A DNA stretch of 48,454 nt from Deltaproteobacteria bacterium (GCA_026991135.1 JALXCD010000114.1:1-48454), one strand, 5' to 3'; shown: positions 11,362 to 21,300, counted from the stretch's first letter. Notes: generated by a model from the sequence alone, not told the origin. Numbers and translations are program-made.

Positions 11362-12378
11362 ATGGAAAATACAGGCATAACAGTTATGGAACACCTCTTG
11401 ATTCACCAGAAGGAAAACCCCCTTGCAACAGGTAATTTTACAAGACTTTTAAGCGAACTCATCTTTTCTGCAAAAATAATTTCAAGAGAAGTTAAGAAGG
11501 CTGGTCTTGTTGACATACTGGGGCTTACGGGAAAGATAAATGTCCAGGGCGAAGAGGTGAGAAAGCTTGATGACTATGCAAATAGAATCCTTATTTACCG
11601 GATGCAGCACTGCGGAGTCATCTGTGCAATGGCTTCAGAAGAAAATGCAGATATTATAGAGGTTCCAGATCATCTTCCTAAGGGAGAATATATACTAATT
11701 TTTGACCCCCTGGATGGCTCTTCAAATATTGATGTAAATGTAAACATTGGTACCATCTTTTCTATAAGGAAAAAGAAGAGCGATAGAAAATATGTGACAC
11801 TAGAGGATTTTCTCCAAAAAGGGACAGAACAGATAGCAGCCGGTTATTTTCTCTATGGCCCAAGCACCATGCTTGTATATACCACTGGAAATGGAGTTGA
11901 TGGTTTCACCCTTGACCCTTCGGTTGGTGAGTTTTTGCTGTCTCATCCAAATATTAGGATCCCTGAGACCGGAAAAGTTTATTCTGTTAATGAAAGCAAT
12001 ACCTCCTACTGGGACGACAATGTAAAGGAAACAGTCAACTATTTTAAGAGCCCTGAAAACGAAAGGGGAAAACCATATACTTCAAGATATATAGGAAGCC
12101 TTGTGGCTGATTTTCACAGGAATTTGATTTATGGCGGGATATTTATGTATCCGGCAGACAAAAAGGACCCGGCAAAACCACGGGGAAAACTCCGCCTTCT
12201 TTGTGAGGCTGCACCTCTAGCATTTGTTGTCGAGCAGGCAGGAGGTGCGGCAACAGATGGAAAGGACAGGATACTTGACCTTAAACCGACCCAATTACAC
12301 GAAAGGGTGCCACTTTTTATCGGAAGCAAGAAAGATGTTGAAAAGGCTACAGAGATAATGTGCAAGGGCACTTCGTAA
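11362..12378 (+). CDS. fbp: Fructose-1,6-bisphosphatase class I
   Basis: Class I FBPase hydrolyses fructose-1,6-bisphosphate to fructose-6-phosphate in gluconeogenesis. The 338 residues match family length (E. coli 332). Visible are the metal site [14 protein letters not shown] (near 113-126) with the preceding SEEN glutamates near 93, the substrate region [12 protein letters not shown] near 237-248 and the C-terminal [16 protein letters not shown]. The Shine-Dalgarno AGGAGG precedes the ATG by 7 nt. A 200-nt gap separates it from the divergent helicase gene; I found no convincing -35/-10 pair in it. The enzyme fits an autotrophic or organic-acid-using anaerobe. Confidence 0.96.
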   Translation: MENTGITVMEHLLIHQKENPLATGNFTRLLSELIFSAKIISREVKKAGLVDILGLTGKINVQGEEVRKLDDYANRILIYRMQHCGVICAMASEENADIIEVPDHLPKGEYILIFDPLDGSSNIDVNVNIGTIFSIRKKKSDRKYVTLEDFLQKGTEQIAAGYFLYGPSTMLVYTTGNGVDGFTLDPSVGEFLLSHPNIRIPETGKVYSVNESNTSYWDDNVKETVNYFKSPENERGKPYTSRYIGSLVADFHRNLIYGGIFMYPADKKDPAKPRGKLRLLCEAAPLAFVVEQAGGAATDGKDRILDLKPTQLHERVPLFIGSKKDVEKATEIMCKGTS

Positions 12379-12448
12379 AGGTCTTGAATTTTATTCTTTA
12401 ATGACCATATTTTATCAACAAAAAATGAGAGAGGTATGTTAAGGAGTT

Positions 12449-13309
12449 ATGATAAATATCTTTAAGACATTCATTCTTTTGGCAGGGTTAACCGTCCTGT
12501 TCCTCCTGGTTGGAAGGGCCCTTGGTGGCCAGACAGGTATGACCATAGCCCTTATTATGGCAGGGCTCATGAACTTTTTTGCATACTGGTTTAGTGACAA
12601 GCTTGCCCTTTCCATGAGTGGAGCACAGCCGGTATCGGAGCAAGAAGCCCCTATGCTTCATTCCATTGTGGCAAATCTTGCTCAGAAGGCAGGCCTTCCA
12701 AAGCCAAGGGTTTATGTCATTCCGACTCAGACACCCAATGCCTTTGCAACAGGGAGAAACCCATCTCATGCAGCAGTTGCTGTTACCCAGGGCCTTATGC
12801 AGATTCTGGACAGAGACGAGCTCGAAGGTGTTTTGGCCCATGAAATGGCCCATGTCAAAAACCGAGATATACTTATAAGTTCAATTGCCGCAGTTATTGC
12901 AGGAGCTATAAGCTATATTGCCCAAATTGCCCAGTGGGGGCTTATCTTTGGTGGATTTGGTGGAAATGATGATGAAGATAGCGGTGGCGGCTTTTTGGGT
13001 GCCCTTTTAATGATGATTGTTGCTCCAATTGCTGCAATGCTTATCCAGATGGCAATATCACGTAGCCGGGAATATCTTGCAGACTCCACTGGTGCAAAGA
13101 TATGCAGTTGCCCTGGGTCTCTGGCAAGTGCCCTTAAAAAACTTGAAGAATGGAATCACAGAATGCCAATGGAGGTGAACCCGGCAACGGCCCAGATGTA
13201 CATTGTAAATCCTCTTACATCTTCAAGTTTTGCCAATCTCTTTAGCACCCATCCGCCTATTGAAGAAAGGATTAAGAGGCTTTTAAAGATGGCTATGCCA
13301 TCCAGTTAA
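12449..13309 (+). CDS. htpX: HtpX-type membrane zinc metalloprotease
   Basis: HtpX degrades misfolded membrane proteins, together with FtsH. The 286-residue product has two N-terminal hydrophobic segments (residues about 5-45), the zinc motif HEMAH at residues 131-135, two further hydrophobic segments (about 145-170 and 185-205) and the third zinc ligand Glu in SREYLAD near 212. The stretch [15 protein letters not shown] is a family-typical low-complexity loop. Shine-Dalgarno AAGGAG precedes the ATG. The radical SAM gene begins 4 nt after its stop, so the two are almost certainly one transcript; HtpX has no known functional link to radical SAM enzymes. Confidence 0.95.
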   Translation: MINIFKTFILLAGLTVLFLLVGRALGGQTGMTIALIMAGLMNFFAYWFSDKLALSMSGAQPVSEQEAPMLHSIVANLAQKAGLPKPRVYVIPTQTPNAFATGRNPSHAAVAVTQGLMQILDRDELEGVLAHEMAHVKNRDILISSIAAVIAGAISYIAQIAQWGLIFGGFGGNDDEDSGGGFLGALLMMIVAPIAAMLIQMAISRSREYLADSTGAKICSCPGSLASALKKLEEWNHRMPMEVNPATAQMYIVNPLTSSSFANLFSTHPPIEERIKRLLKMAMPSS

Positions 13310-13313
13310 AAGA

Positions 13314-15068
13314 GTGAAAATTGCTCTTGTTTCACCACCCTGGCCCCTATTTAACCGGCCATCCATACAAATAGGGGCCCTCAAGGCCTTTTTAAATAAT
13401 AATGATAAATCGCTATACGTAAAAAATTTCCACCCTTACTTAAAGATTTCAAAGGCCCTTGGTTATAAAGATTATCATATAATAAGCCAGTCGAGCTGGG
13501 CATCAGAGGCAGTGTTTTCAAAGGCCCTATTTTCGGAAATAAACGGGCAGGAAGCAGTCTTTAAGAAGGCCCTTGGAAAAAGATTTAAGAAAAAGGGTCT
13601 CTTAGGAGATTTTCATGAAATAGCCAGGGCCTGTCAAAAAGTTCTTGATGAATATCTTGAGGAAAAGGCACTGTGGAGTTTTGATCTTGTTGGCATATCT
13701 ATTTGCCTAAATCAGTTAACCGCAGGCCTTTATATTGCCAGAAAGATTAAGGAACAATCACCAGAAACAAAAGTCCTTTTGGGTGGTTCTTCCGTTTCTG
13801 GCCCCATGGGCAAAGAGATTCTTAAGGCCTTTTACTTTGTAGATTTTGTAATTAGTGGAGAGGGAGAAATTCCTCTTTATGAGATTTGTCAAAAATTAAA
13901 GAAAAAAAAGACGATAGAAAAAAGTTTTTTTCAGGAGAATTGTCAGGTTGATTCACTGGATAGTCTTCCACCTCCAGACTATGATGATTTTTTTAATGAA
14001 CTTAATGAGCTAGGAACAGGTGGAATAAACCCTGTTCTTCCTCTGGAGGCATCAAGAGGCTGCTGGTGGGGAAGGTGTGCCTTTTGTAATTTAAACCTTC
14101 AGTGGAAGGGGTACAGGTCAAAATCTCCCAAAAGGATTTCAAAGGAAGTTGATTTTCTATCAAAGAGGTATGGCCAGATAGATTTTGCCTTTATGGATAA
14201 TTGCCTTCCAAGAAAGGAGGCTTCCACCATTTTTGAAGAGTTTTGGGGCCACAGGCGGGATTACAGATTTTTTGCTGAGATAAGGGCAGTTCATGGAAGA
14301 AAAGAGCTTTCCGTAATGAAAAAGGCAGGCCTTAAGGACCTTCAGGTGGGAATAGAAGCCCTTAGCACAAGCCTTTTAAAAAGGCTTAGAAAGGGTGCCA
14401 CGGCCATAAAAAATATTGCCATAATAAAAAACTCAATGGAATTTGGCCTTAATCTTGGGGCCAATATCATCACCTGTTTCCCTGGTTCATCAAAAAAAGA
14501 AATAGAAGAAACCCTTTTCACCCTGGACTATATTTGGCCCTTTTGTGATCTAAAACCAGTGGATTTCTGGCTCGGAACAGGAAGTCCGGTTTCGGAATCC
14601 CCTAGAGATTTTGGTATCGGGGTCCTTAGACCCCACAGGTACTATGAGGGACTTTTTCCAAGGGATATTATCAACAAGGAAATGGCACTCATATTGGAAT
14701 ATAGAGGAGATAGGTTATTTCAAAAAAGGCAGTGGAAAAGGGTGGAAGAAAGACTTTTGGAAATATCAAGGAAAAAGAAAAAAATAGCCCATCTTTCTCC
14801 CTTCTTGACCTACAGGGATGGTGGAGATTTTTTGTTAATTCGCCAAGTGACACTAGAAGGAAAGGTGCTTACTCACAGACTAAAGGGACTTTCAAGGGAA
14901 ATTTATCTCTTTTTTATGGAACCCAGGTCCCTGGATGAGCTTTTTAAAAAGATAAGAGAAGTTCCGAAAGAAACTATAAAAGGATTTTTAGAAGAACTTT
15001 TTAGAAAAAGGCTTGTTTTTATAGAAGGTGACAGGGTGCTTTCCTTGGCCTTTAGAGAGGCAAACTGA
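13314..15068 (+). CDS. B12-binding-type radical SAM protein, CX4CX2C cluster motif
   Basis: The 584-residue protein has a cobalamin-binding-like N-terminal domain (about 1-200, with LLGGSSVSG and VISGEGEIPLYEIC) but no obvious DxHxxG cobalamin ligand. The radical SAM domain starts at EASRGCWWGRCAFCNLN. The three cluster cysteines, 250, 255 and 258, are spaced CX4CX2C rather than the usual CX3CX2C. RGCWW followed by C-x-F-C resembles the RiPP-maturation radical SAM C-methyltransferase family, whose motif is longer. The last 80 residues look like a small winged-helix domain (SREIYLFFMEP, LDELFKKI). It starts at GTG 13314. No precursor-peptide gene is visible nearby. Substrate unknown. Confidence 0.75.
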   Translation: MKIALVSPPWPLFNRPSIQIGALKAFLNNNDKSLYVKNFHPYLKISKALGYKDYHIISQSSWASEAVFSKALFSEINGQEAVFKKALGKRFKKKGLLGDFHEIARACQKVLDEYLEEKALWSFDLVGISICLNQLTAGLYIARKIKEQSPETKVLLGGSSVSGPMGKEILKAFYFVDFVISGEGEIPLYEICQKLKKKKTIEKSFFQENCQVDSLDSLPPPDYDDFFNELNELGTGGINPVLPLEASRGCWWGRCAFCNLNLQWKGYRSKSPKRISKEVDFLSKRYGQIDFAFMDNCLPRKEASTIFEEFWGHRRDYRFFAEIRAVHGRKELSVMKKAGLKDLQVGIEALSTSLLKRLRKGATAIKNIAIIKNSMEFGLNLGANIITCFPGSSKKEIEETLFTLDYIWPFCDLKPVDFWLGTGSPVSESPRDFGIGVLRPHRYYEGLFPRDIINKEMALILEYRGDRLFQKRQWKRVEERLLEISRKKKKIAHLSPFLTYRDGGDFLLIRQVTLEGKVLTHRLKGLSREIYLFFMEPRSLDELFKKIREVPKETIKGFLEELFRKRLVFIEGDRVLSLAFREAN

Positions 15069-15071
15069 ACT

Positions 15072-15902
15072 ATGGAAAAAGAATGGCTTGGAGAAAGACG
15101 AGACCTTTTTTTAAAAAATATTGTAAAGGATTTTTTTGAATGCCAGGTCTTTTTTAATGATCTTAAGGAACATACACAAAAATATGGCGTAATATATGAC
15201 GGATTTGATTTCTGGGTAGGGACAGAAGAGAAAAAAGGAAGGCTTTGGCAGTTAAAGGATCTTTGCCATGTGATATGGGGAGAAAATACGGATAAAGACG
15301 ACCCTGACGGTGTCATGTTTGATTGGATGGTAGGTGCAATTTTCCATGAGGCAATGAAACTTAAGGAAAATGCCTATATGTTTGAACGTTATCAGAAGTC
15401 TTTTCCAGACAGGGCCTTAAAGATAGCAAATGGAAATGGGACAAAGGCCGTTAAGGAATTTTTTAAAGAGATGATTATTGAAGTGGAAAGGTGCATAAAA
15501 AGGCTTGATTGGCTTTTTAAACATGCAGAAAAGCATCTTTTCCAAGTTCTTCAAAAGGAGAAGGAAAATCCGTTACTTTTAAGATTTCTTTTGGCTGATA
15601 CAAACGGTATGCCAGAAGAAGAAAACTGGCAGCGCTGGAAAGGGCCTAAAAAGCTCCTAAAGACCCTTTTTCCTGAGGGAGTGGACAGGGCCTACTGTAT
15701 TGCAGGTGAAAGCTTTCTTGAAGGCGGATGGTTTCAGGAGGCAAGGTCGGTCTTTGAAAAGGCCCTAAAAATCAATCCAGAATGTAAGGATGCTAAATTG
15801 GGGCTGAGACTTCTTGAAAAAAGGTTAAAGGAACTTGCAGCCTTTGTGAACAGGGAATTTGGTCCTATTAATGGAACGTCAGATGTTAATTTAAAGGCCT
15901 GA
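15072..15902 (+). CDS. Unknown protein with C-terminal TPR-like helices, partner of the radical SAM gene
   Basis: This 276-residue soluble protein begins 3 nt after the radical SAM stop codon. It has no signal peptide or membrane segment. It contains a Trp-rich middle (DFWVG, GRLWQLKDLCHVIWG, FDWMVGAIFHEAMKLKENAY). The C-terminal 60 residues read as one or two tetratricopeptide helices (FLEGGWFQEARSVFEKALKI, then NPECKDAKLGL). I do not recognise its family with certainty. Its tight linkage with the radical SAM gene suggests it delivers or holds that enzyme's substrate; this is inference. A 190-nt gap with a promoter follows. Confidence 0.7.
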   Translation: MEKEWLGERRDLFLKNIVKDFFECQVFFNDLKEHTQKYGVIYDGFDFWVGTEEKKGRLWQLKDLCHVIWGENTDKDDPDGVMFDWMVGAIFHEAMKLKENAYMFERYQKSFPDRALKIANGNGTKAVKEFFKEMIIEVERCIKRLDWLFKHAEKHLFQVLQKEKENPLLLRFLLADTNGMPEEENWQRWKGPKKLLKTLFPEGVDRAYCIAGESFLEGGWFQEARSVFEKALKINPECKDAKLGLRLLEKRLKELAAFVNREFGPINGTSDVNLKA

Positions 15903-16025
15903 GTTGCCTGCCTTGAAACAGTGATAAACGCTTTCTGATAATTTAAGGTTTATATAAGAAAACTTCGTAAGTGATTTACTAGACCGACAAAAGAACTGCG
16001 AACAAATAGCTCTTCTGCTCTTATT

Positions 16026-16054
16026 TTGATACACCCTTCTTTTTATTTTATGAT
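16026..16054 (+). promoter_or_regulatory. Sigma70-like promoter for smr-tmk-ftsH-degP
   Basis: TTGATA (16026-16031) and TATGAT (16049-16054) are separated by 17 nt, each one mismatch from consensus. The gene starts 42 nt downstream of the -10. This is the only strong pair in the 190-nt gap and would serve the four following plus-strand genes. Confidence 0.65.
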
Positions 16055-16075
16055 AATATATGAACTCTATCATAA
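16048..16075. promoter_or_regulatory. Inverted repeat overlapping the -10 (putative operator)
   Basis: TTATGATA (16048-16055) and TATCATAA (16068-16075) form a perfect 8-bp inverted repeat with a 12-nt centre. The left arm covers the -10 hexamer, so a dimeric repressor bound here would block RNA polymerase. The arms resemble half of a Fur/PerR box (TGATAAT), but the spacing differs from the 7-1-7 form seen at 44062. Confidence 0.45.
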
Positions 16076-16095
16076 TGTGTTAAAAGTAAAAGACC

Positions 16096-16854
16096 ATGAA
16101 AAGATCATATCTTGATGGCGATTATGAACTTAATCAAGGTCCTTTGACCATAAGGCCTTTTGAAGATATTGGAAGACTTTTAAAAGAAAGAAAGAAAAGC
16201 TTAAAAAAGCAAAGAAAAAATACCCTTATAGGCTCTATTTCACAGGATAAAGAGAAAAAATCAACTGAAAAAGACTTAAAAAGGGAGCTCACAGACCAAG
16301 AGCTCTTTTTAAAGGCCATGGAAGGTGTTAGGCCCCTTGAACACAAAGTGCATGTAGAGTTTGAAGCAAGGAGAAAACAAAGCCAAAAATTAAAGGCTAA
16401 AAAAGAGGATAAAGAGATAGAACACGGTTTAAGGGAGCTTAAAAGGCTTATAGATGGAGAGGTTCCTCTTCCTGTTGAAAAGATACCCGAATACATTGAT
16501 GGGCCAATGATAAATCTTGATAAACAGCTTGTAAAAAGGCTAAGAAGGGGAGATTTTGCCATTCAGGCCTATTGTGAACTCCATGGTCTCAGGGCAGATG
16601 AAGCCCTTCAGGTTCTGGACGGCTTTCTTTCGGACTCCCTCATGAACAATTACAGGGCCGTGGCCTTTATCCACGGAAGGGGAAGGTCCTCTCCAGGAAA
16701 GCCTGTTCTTAAAGAGCTTGTTAAAAACTATCTCAATAGGGGCCGTTTCAGACGCTATATTCTTGCGTATTCAAGTGCACCTTCATGGGACGGAGGGCCA
16801 GGGGTTACCTATTGTCTATTGCGCAAAAGGCCAGTAAAGAAAAGGCGAAGATGA
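16096..16854 (+). CDS. Smr/MutS2 C-terminal domain protein
   Basis: The 252-residue product has a long, Lys-rich charged N-terminal half (residues 25-120, probably helical or disordered) and a C-terminal Smr domain. That domain is identified by ELHGLRADEALQVLDGF (near 156), FIHGRGRSSPGKPVLK (near 191) and GPGVTYCLLRK at the end. Smr domains are nucleases or nucleic-acid-binding units found in MutS2 and in stand-alone proteins; HGRG is the conserved loop. Its stop overlaps the tmk start by ATGA, so they are translationally coupled. It heads the transcript containing tmk, ftsH and degP. Confidence 0.88.
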   Translation: MKRSYLDGDYELNQGPLTIRPFEDIGRLLKERKKSLKKQRKNTLIGSISQDKEKKSTEKDLKRELTDQELFLKAMEGVRPLEHKVHVEFEARRKQSQKLKAKKEDKEIEHGLRELKRLIDGEVPLPVEKIPEYIDGPMINLDKQLVKRLRRGDFAIQAYCELHGLRADEALQVLDGFLSDSLMNNYRAVAFIHGRGRSSPGKPVLKELVKNYLNRGRFRRYILAYSSAPSWDGGPGVTYCLLRKRPVKKRRR

Positions 16855-17471
16855 AAAAGGAAGATTATCCAGGTCTTTTTGTGGTAATAGAGGGGATTGA
16901 TGGAACAGGGAAAAGCACCCTTGCTGCACGGCTTTATAGTGAACTAAAAAAGCAGGGATTAAACTGTTTGCTGACCTTTGAACCCACAAAGGGTAAATGG
17001 GGGAAAATCATAAGGCAAAGTTTTACTTCAAAGAGCCGGAAGGAACCCCAGAAAGAGGTGGAACTATTTCTAAAAGACAGAAAAGATCATCTGGATAAAA
17101 CTGTCATTCCAGCCCTAAAAGATGGAAGGATAGTCATTTGTGACAGATATTTTTATTCCACCTGTGCCTATCAGGGTGCAAGGGGCCTTGATGTTGAAAA
17201 GATACTCAAGATGAACAGGGAATTTGCCATTGAACCCGACCTTTGCATTTTGCTTTGTCTAGATCCCAATGAGGCCATAAAAAGGATTACCAAGTCAAGG
17301 GGAGATAAGGCCAATAATTTTGAAGGACTGGAATATTTAAAAAAGGTTTCAAATATCTATGACAAGTTTGATGACAAATGCATTACAAGGTTAGATGCCT
17401 CATTGCCTCCTGATCAAGTCTTAAATGCAGCCAAGGAAAAGGTACTGGATGCCCTTTCCAAAAAATCTTGA
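16851..17471 (+). CDS. tmk: Thymidylate kinase
   Basis: Tmk phosphorylates dTMP to dTDP. The 206-residue product starts at ATG 16851 inside the ATGA overlap with the Smr gene; longer in-frame extensions upstream lie entirely within that gene. The P-loop GIDGTGKST is at residues 15-23, the DRY-type motif CDRYFYSTCAYQGARG is near 98-113 and the LID region RITKSRGDKANNFE is near 144-157. The P-loop lacks a basic residue after the Asp, while an Arg is present in the LID, as in the E. coli-like type II enzymes. It is followed by ftsH after 47 nt. Confidence 0.94.
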   Translation: MKKEDYPGLFVVIEGIDGTGKSTLAARLYSELKKQGLNCLLTFEPTKGKWGKIIRQSFTSKSRKEPQKEVELFLKDRKDHLDKTVIPALKDGRIVICDRYFYSTCAYQGARGLDVEKILKMNREFAIEPDLCILLCLDPNEAIKRITKSRGDKANNFEGLEYLKKVSNIYDKFDDKCITRLDASLPPDQVLNAAKEKVLDALSKKS

Positions 17472-17518
17472 CTTAATCCATTCCGTGTTTAGGGTGAATC
17501 AAAAAGAATAAATATCTT

Positions 17519-19510
17519 ATGAATCAGGAAAAAAGGCCAGGAGATAAGAAAAAGAGGATTCTATTTTCAAGCATTTATTGGCTCATAGGAATCCTTATTA
17601 TAATGTTCCTTCCCCAGATACTTGTCTCCATCCAGACAAAACAGATTCCCTACTCAGAATTTAAGGAATATTTGAGGCAAGGCAGGATACTTGAAGTGAA
17701 GCTCACAGAGGATGAAATAAGAGGGATTGTTTTTGTGGGGCCCAAAAAGGAGCTTCGTATCCTAAAGGAGACCATTGAGGAAATCTCTAGAAGTCAGAAG
17801 GGGGAAGGTGGTGGGATATTTGACTATTTTAAGGGGACTGGCCTTACTTCAGTCATAGATCAGTTAAAACAGCAGGGTGTTAAAAGGCAGGATCTAACCC
17901 TTTTTAGAACCGTCAGGGTAAAGGATAGTAAACTTGTAGAAGAGCTTGAGGCTCAGGGTGTAGAATTTTCAGGGGTAAAGGACAGCCTCTTTGGCCAGAT
18001 ATTTTGGGGAACCATTGTGCCAATAGCCTTTTGGATTGGGCTATGGTTTTTGCTCATGCGAGGAATGGGGACTCCGGGGGGAGGCCTTCTTTCCATCGGA
18101 AAGTCCAAGGCCAAGGTCTCCATGGAAAAGGACACAGGCGTAAGCTTTAATGATGTTGCTGGCTGTGATGAAGCCAAGGAAGAGCTTAAGGAGGTAGTGG
18201 AGTTTCTCAAAAGGCCACAGAAATTTGAGGCCCTTGGGGCAAAGATTCCAAAGGGTGTCCTTTTAGTTGGGCCCCCTGGTACCGGAAAGACCCTTCTTGC
18301 AAGGGCCCTTGCAGGCGAGGCAAAGGTGCCCTTTTATTCCATTTCCGGGTCAGAGTTTGTGGAAATGTTTGTAGGTGTTGGAGCTGCCAGGGTAAGGGAT
18401 CTCTTTAATCAGGCCAAAAAAAATGCCCCCTGCATCATTTTTATTGATGAAATCGATGCCATAGGAAAATTTAGAGGTGGGGCAATAATGGGCGGAGGCA
18501 ATGAGGAAAGGGAGCAGACTCTAAATCAGCTCCTTGTTGAAATGGATGGATTTGAGCCCAATATTGGAGTCATTATTCTTGCAGCCACCAACAGGCCTGA
18601 AATTCTGGACCCTGCCCTTTTAAGGCCTGGAAGGTTTGATAGACAGGTGGTCCTTGATGCTCCAGATGCAAGAGGAAGAGAGGCCATTTTAAAGGTTCAT
18701 TCAAGGAATAAACCTCTTGCAGATGACGTTGACCTCAAATCCATTGCCTTGAGGACCCCTGGCTTTTCAGGAGCAGATCTAGCCAATGTTGTTAATGAGG
18801 CAGCACTTCTTGCAGCGAGAGAAGGGGCGAAAAAGATATCTCAGAGGCATTTTGAAGAAGCGGTTGAAAAGGTCATGGCAGGGCCAGAGAGAAAGAGCAG
18901 GCGAATTGGAGAAAAGGAAAGAAGGCGCGTTGCCTTTCATGAAGCCGGTCATGCCCTTGTTGCCTTTCATTGCCCCAATGCGGCACCAGTTGCCAAAATT
19001 TCCATAATACCCAGGGGAAAGGCAGCATTAGGATATACCATGCAGCTTCCAGAAGAAGAGCGCTATCTTATGACCAAAAATGAGCTCCTTGATAAAATCT
19101 GTGTTTCCTTGGGAGGAAGGGCTGCAGAAGAAGAGGTGTTTAATGAAATCAGTTCCGGTGCCCAGAATGACCTTGAAGTTGCAACAGAGATTGCAAGGAG
19201 TATGGTATGTAGGTTTGGCATGAGTGAAAAGATAGGTCCTGTGGCCCTCGTAAAAGAGACAAGCCCATTTCTTAAGGTTCCTGGCCTTACCGATCAGCAA
19301 CAATTGAGCCCAGAACTTCAGGCAGAAGTTGACAAGGAGGTAAGAAGGGTCATTGAAGAACAATATGAAAGGGCAAAAAAGATATTAAAGGAAAATCGAG
19401 ATGCCCTTGAACGGGTATCTGAAGAGCTATTGGTAAAAGAGGTAATGAGTGCAGATGAATTTAAGGCCATTGCATCAGGCCAGAGTCAAGCAGTTCAAAA
19501 GGAGGAATAA
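17519..19510 (+). CDS. ftsH: ATP-dependent zinc metalloprotease FtsH
   Basis: FtsH is the membrane-bound hexameric AAA+ protease for damaged membrane proteins and short-lived regulators. The 663-residue product has transmembrane segments at about 18-37 and 162-182 flanking a periplasmic domain. It then has Walker A GPPGTGKT (near 251), pore loop MFVGVGA (near 282), Walker [12 protein letters not shown] (near 309), the second region of homology [19 protein letters not shown] and the zinc site HEAGH at about 474-478. All catalytic elements are intact. degP follows 3 nt later, putting two quality-control proteases in one transcript. Confidence 0.97.
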   Translation: MNQEKRPGDKKKRILFSSIYWLIGILIIMFLPQILVSIQTKQIPYSEFKEYLRQGRILEVKLTEDEIRGIVFVGPKKELRILKETIEEISRSQKGEGGGIFDYFKGTGLTSVIDQLKQQGVKRQDLTLFRTVRVKDSKLVEELEAQGVEFSGVKDSLFGQIFWGTIVPIAFWIGLWFLLMRGMGTPGGGLLSIGKSKAKVSMEKDTGVSFNDVAGCDEAKEELKEVVEFLKRPQKFEALGAKIPKGVLLVGPPGTGKTLLARALAGEAKVPFYSISGSEFVEMFVGVGAARVRDLFNQAKKNAPCIIFIDEIDAIGKFRGGAIMGGGNEEREQTLNQLLVEMDGFEPNIGVIILAATNRPEILDPALLRPGRFDRQVVLDAPDARGREAILKVHSRNKPLADDVDLKSIALRTPGFSGADLANVVNEAALLAAREGAKKISQRHFEEAVEKVMAGPERKSRRIGEKERRRVAFHEAGHALVAFHCPNAAPVAKISIIPRGKAALGYTMQLPEEERYLMTKNELLDKICVSLGGRAAEEEVFNEISSGAQNDLEVATEIARSMVCRFGMSEKIGPVALVKETSPFLKVPGLTDQQQLSPELQAEVDKEVRRVIEEQYERAKKILKENRDALERVSEELLVKEVMSADEFKAIASGQSQAVQKEE

Positions 19511-19513
19511 AGG

Positions 19514-20977
19514 ATGCGAAATTATGTTGAAAGGTTAAAGGTCCTTTACCTTGTTTTAGGACTTTTCATGGTTTTATTTTTTGAGTTTTCCCCAAAGGGA
19601 TTTTGCCTTAATGAAAACAATATTGAAGATGAGAACGTGGCCCTTTTAGCAAAGACATCAAAGGCCATTGCTGAGATTGTTAAAAAGGCAAAGCCTGCGG
19701 TAGTCTTTGTTCAGGTTGAAAAGACAATTGAGCAAAGCGTATCCCCCTTTGGCCCCGACCCTTTTGGAATGTTTAATGACCCATTTTTTCAGAGGTTTTT
19801 TGGCCCCCAGTTCAGGAGACCCAGGAAATTCAAACAGAGAGGCCAGGGTTCAGGCTTTATAATTAGCCCTGATGGGTACATATTAACAAATAACCATGTT
19901 GTTGGAGATGCAGACACCATCAGTGTCAAGCTTGTGGACGGAAGAAAGTTTAAGGCAAAGGTTATAGGTAAAGACCCGCAATCCGATGTGGCAGTTATAA
20001 AGATAAATGCAAAGAATCTTCCTGTCCTCCCCCTTGGTGATTCAGATAAGCTTCAAGTGGGTGAGTGGGTCATTGCAATTGGAAACCCTTTTGGTCTTAC
20101 CCAGACGGTTACTGTAGGGGTTGTGAGCGCCAAGGGTAGAAGTAGGCTTGGAATCACTGAATACGAAGACTACATCCAGACAGATGCAGCAATTAATCCT
20201 GGGAATTCAGGTGGACCTCTTATCAATATCCATGGAGAGGCCATAGGTATAAATTCGGCCATATTTTCTAGAAGCGGCGGTTATATGGGGATTGGCTTTG
20301 CCATTCCCATCAATATGGCAAAGGCAGTTAAGGATCAGCTCATCAAAAATGGAAAGGTTATAAGAGGCTGGCTCGGTGTTGTAATTCAGGAGCTAGACGA
20401 GGACCTTGCCAAATCCTTTGGTCTTTCCAAAAAGGAAGGAGTGTTAATTGCAGAGGTTGCAGACAACTCTCCGGCCAAAAAGGCAGGGCTAAAATCAGGT
20501 GATATCATCTTAAAAATGAATGGGCATAAGGTCTATGACATTGGAGAGCTTAGGAACAAGATTGCCCTTACTCCTCCTGGCACAACGGTGACCTTTGATA
20601 TCTTGAGGGAAGGCAAACACAAAAAAGTGACCGTGACCATTGAAGAAAAGCCTGGAAGCGCAACCCTTGCCATGAACAAGCATGGGCTTTTGAAAAAATT
20701 GGGCCTTACCGTTCAGGATCTCACTCCAGACCTTGCTCAGCAGTTTGGATACAAGGAAGGCCAAGGTGTCCTTGTTGCTGAAGTAGAGCCTGGAAGTGCC
20801 GCTGCAAATGTTGGTATTCAGCCCGGGCAGTTAATTGAAGAGGTGAATCGGGTTAAGGTCCATAGTGTCAAGGAGTTCCTTAAGGCCCTTTCAAAATCAA
20901 AACGCACAGGAACCGTGCTACTAAAGGTAAGGGATGGAGATATAAGCCGTTACGTGGCCTTTAGAATTGGTGAATAA
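19514..20977 (+). CDS. DegP/DegQ/MucD-type periplasmic serine protease
   Basis: This protease-chaperone degrades unfolded periplasmic proteins. The 487-residue product has a signal peptide or anchor (hydrophobic residues about 9-25), a trypsin-like domain with the triad His128 (NNHVV), Asp158 (SDVAVIK) and Ser232 (GNSGGP), and two PDZ domains (about 285-375 and 395-485). The Phe/Pro-rich loop after residue 72 (FGPDPFGMFNDPFFQRFFG) is the LA loop found in DegP and MucD relatives. Shine-Dalgarno GGAGG overlaps the end of ftsH, 3 nt upstream, supporting coupled expression. Confidence 0.95.
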   Translation: MRNYVERLKVLYLVLGLFMVLFFEFSPKGFCLNENNIEDENVALLAKTSKAIAEIVKKAKPAVVFVQVEKTIEQSVSPFGPDPFGMFNDPFFQRFFGPQFRRPRKFKQRGQGSGFIISPDGYILTNNHVVGDADTISVKLVDGRKFKAKVIGKDPQSDVAVIKINAKNLPVLPLGDSDKLQVGEWVIAIGNPFGLTQTVTVGVVSAKGRSRLGITEYEDYIQTDAAINPGNSGGPLINIHGEAIGINSAIFSRSGGYMGIGFAIPINMAKAVKDQLIKNGKVIRGWLGVVIQELDEDLAKSFGLSKKEGVLIAEVADNSPAKKAGLKSGDIILKMNGHKVYDIGELRNKIALTPPGTTVTFDILREGKHKKVTVTIEEKPGSATLAMNKHGLLKKLGLTVQDLTPDLAQQFGYKEGQGVLVAEVEPGSAAANVGIQPGQLIEEVNRVKVHSVKEFLKALSKSKRTGTVLLKVRDGDISRYVAFRIGE

Positions 20978-21004
20978 TGAGAGGATATCAAAAAATTCCA
21001 TATG

Positions 21005-21038
21005 GAAAGGGAGGCATGTTTTTATTTGTCTCCCTTTC
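21005..21038. terminator. Stem-loop after degP
   Basis: GAAAGGGAG (21005-21013) and CTCCCTTTC (21030-21038) form a perfect 9-bp stem with a 16-nt T-rich loop, 28 nt after the degP stop and 43 nt before the antitoxin start. There is no T-run after the stem, so termination would be inefficient or it may instead protect the 3' end of the message. Confidence 0.45.
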
Positions 21039-21081
21039 TATTGGTGGACCTTAGATGATTTGCCTTAAAAGGAGACTAACT

Positions 21082-21300
21082 ATGACCAAATTGCTTGAAA
21101 AGGCATTCGAAGAGGCATCAAGATTGCCAGAGTTAGAACAAAATGCTCTTGCCCGTTGGTTGATTGAAGAAATCATAGCTGAAAAAAAATGGGAAAAAAC
21201 CTTTGCTGAATCAGAAGACACATTAGATAAACTTGCAGATGAGGCAATCAAGGAATATGCAGAGGGCAAGACAATCCCATTAGATGCGAATTATTTATGA
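21082..21300 (+). CDS. Antitoxin of a RelE/ParE-type toxin-antitoxin pair
   Basis: The 72-residue product is acidic and helical (MTKLLEKAFEEASRLPELEQNALARWL), like small antitoxins paired with RelE/ParE-superfamily toxins. The ATG at 21082 has AAAAGGAGA 8 nt upstream; longer in-frame starts lack this. No DNA-binding fold can be asserted from sequence alone. Its last codons overlap the toxin start by ATGA (21297-21300), the usual TA coupling. The antitoxin looks intact while the toxin is frameshifted, a common end state for chromosomal TA loci. Confidence 0.75.
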   Translation: MTKLLEKAFEEASRLPELEQNALARWLIEEIIAEKKWEKTFAESEDTLDKLADEAIKEYAEGKTIPLDANYL

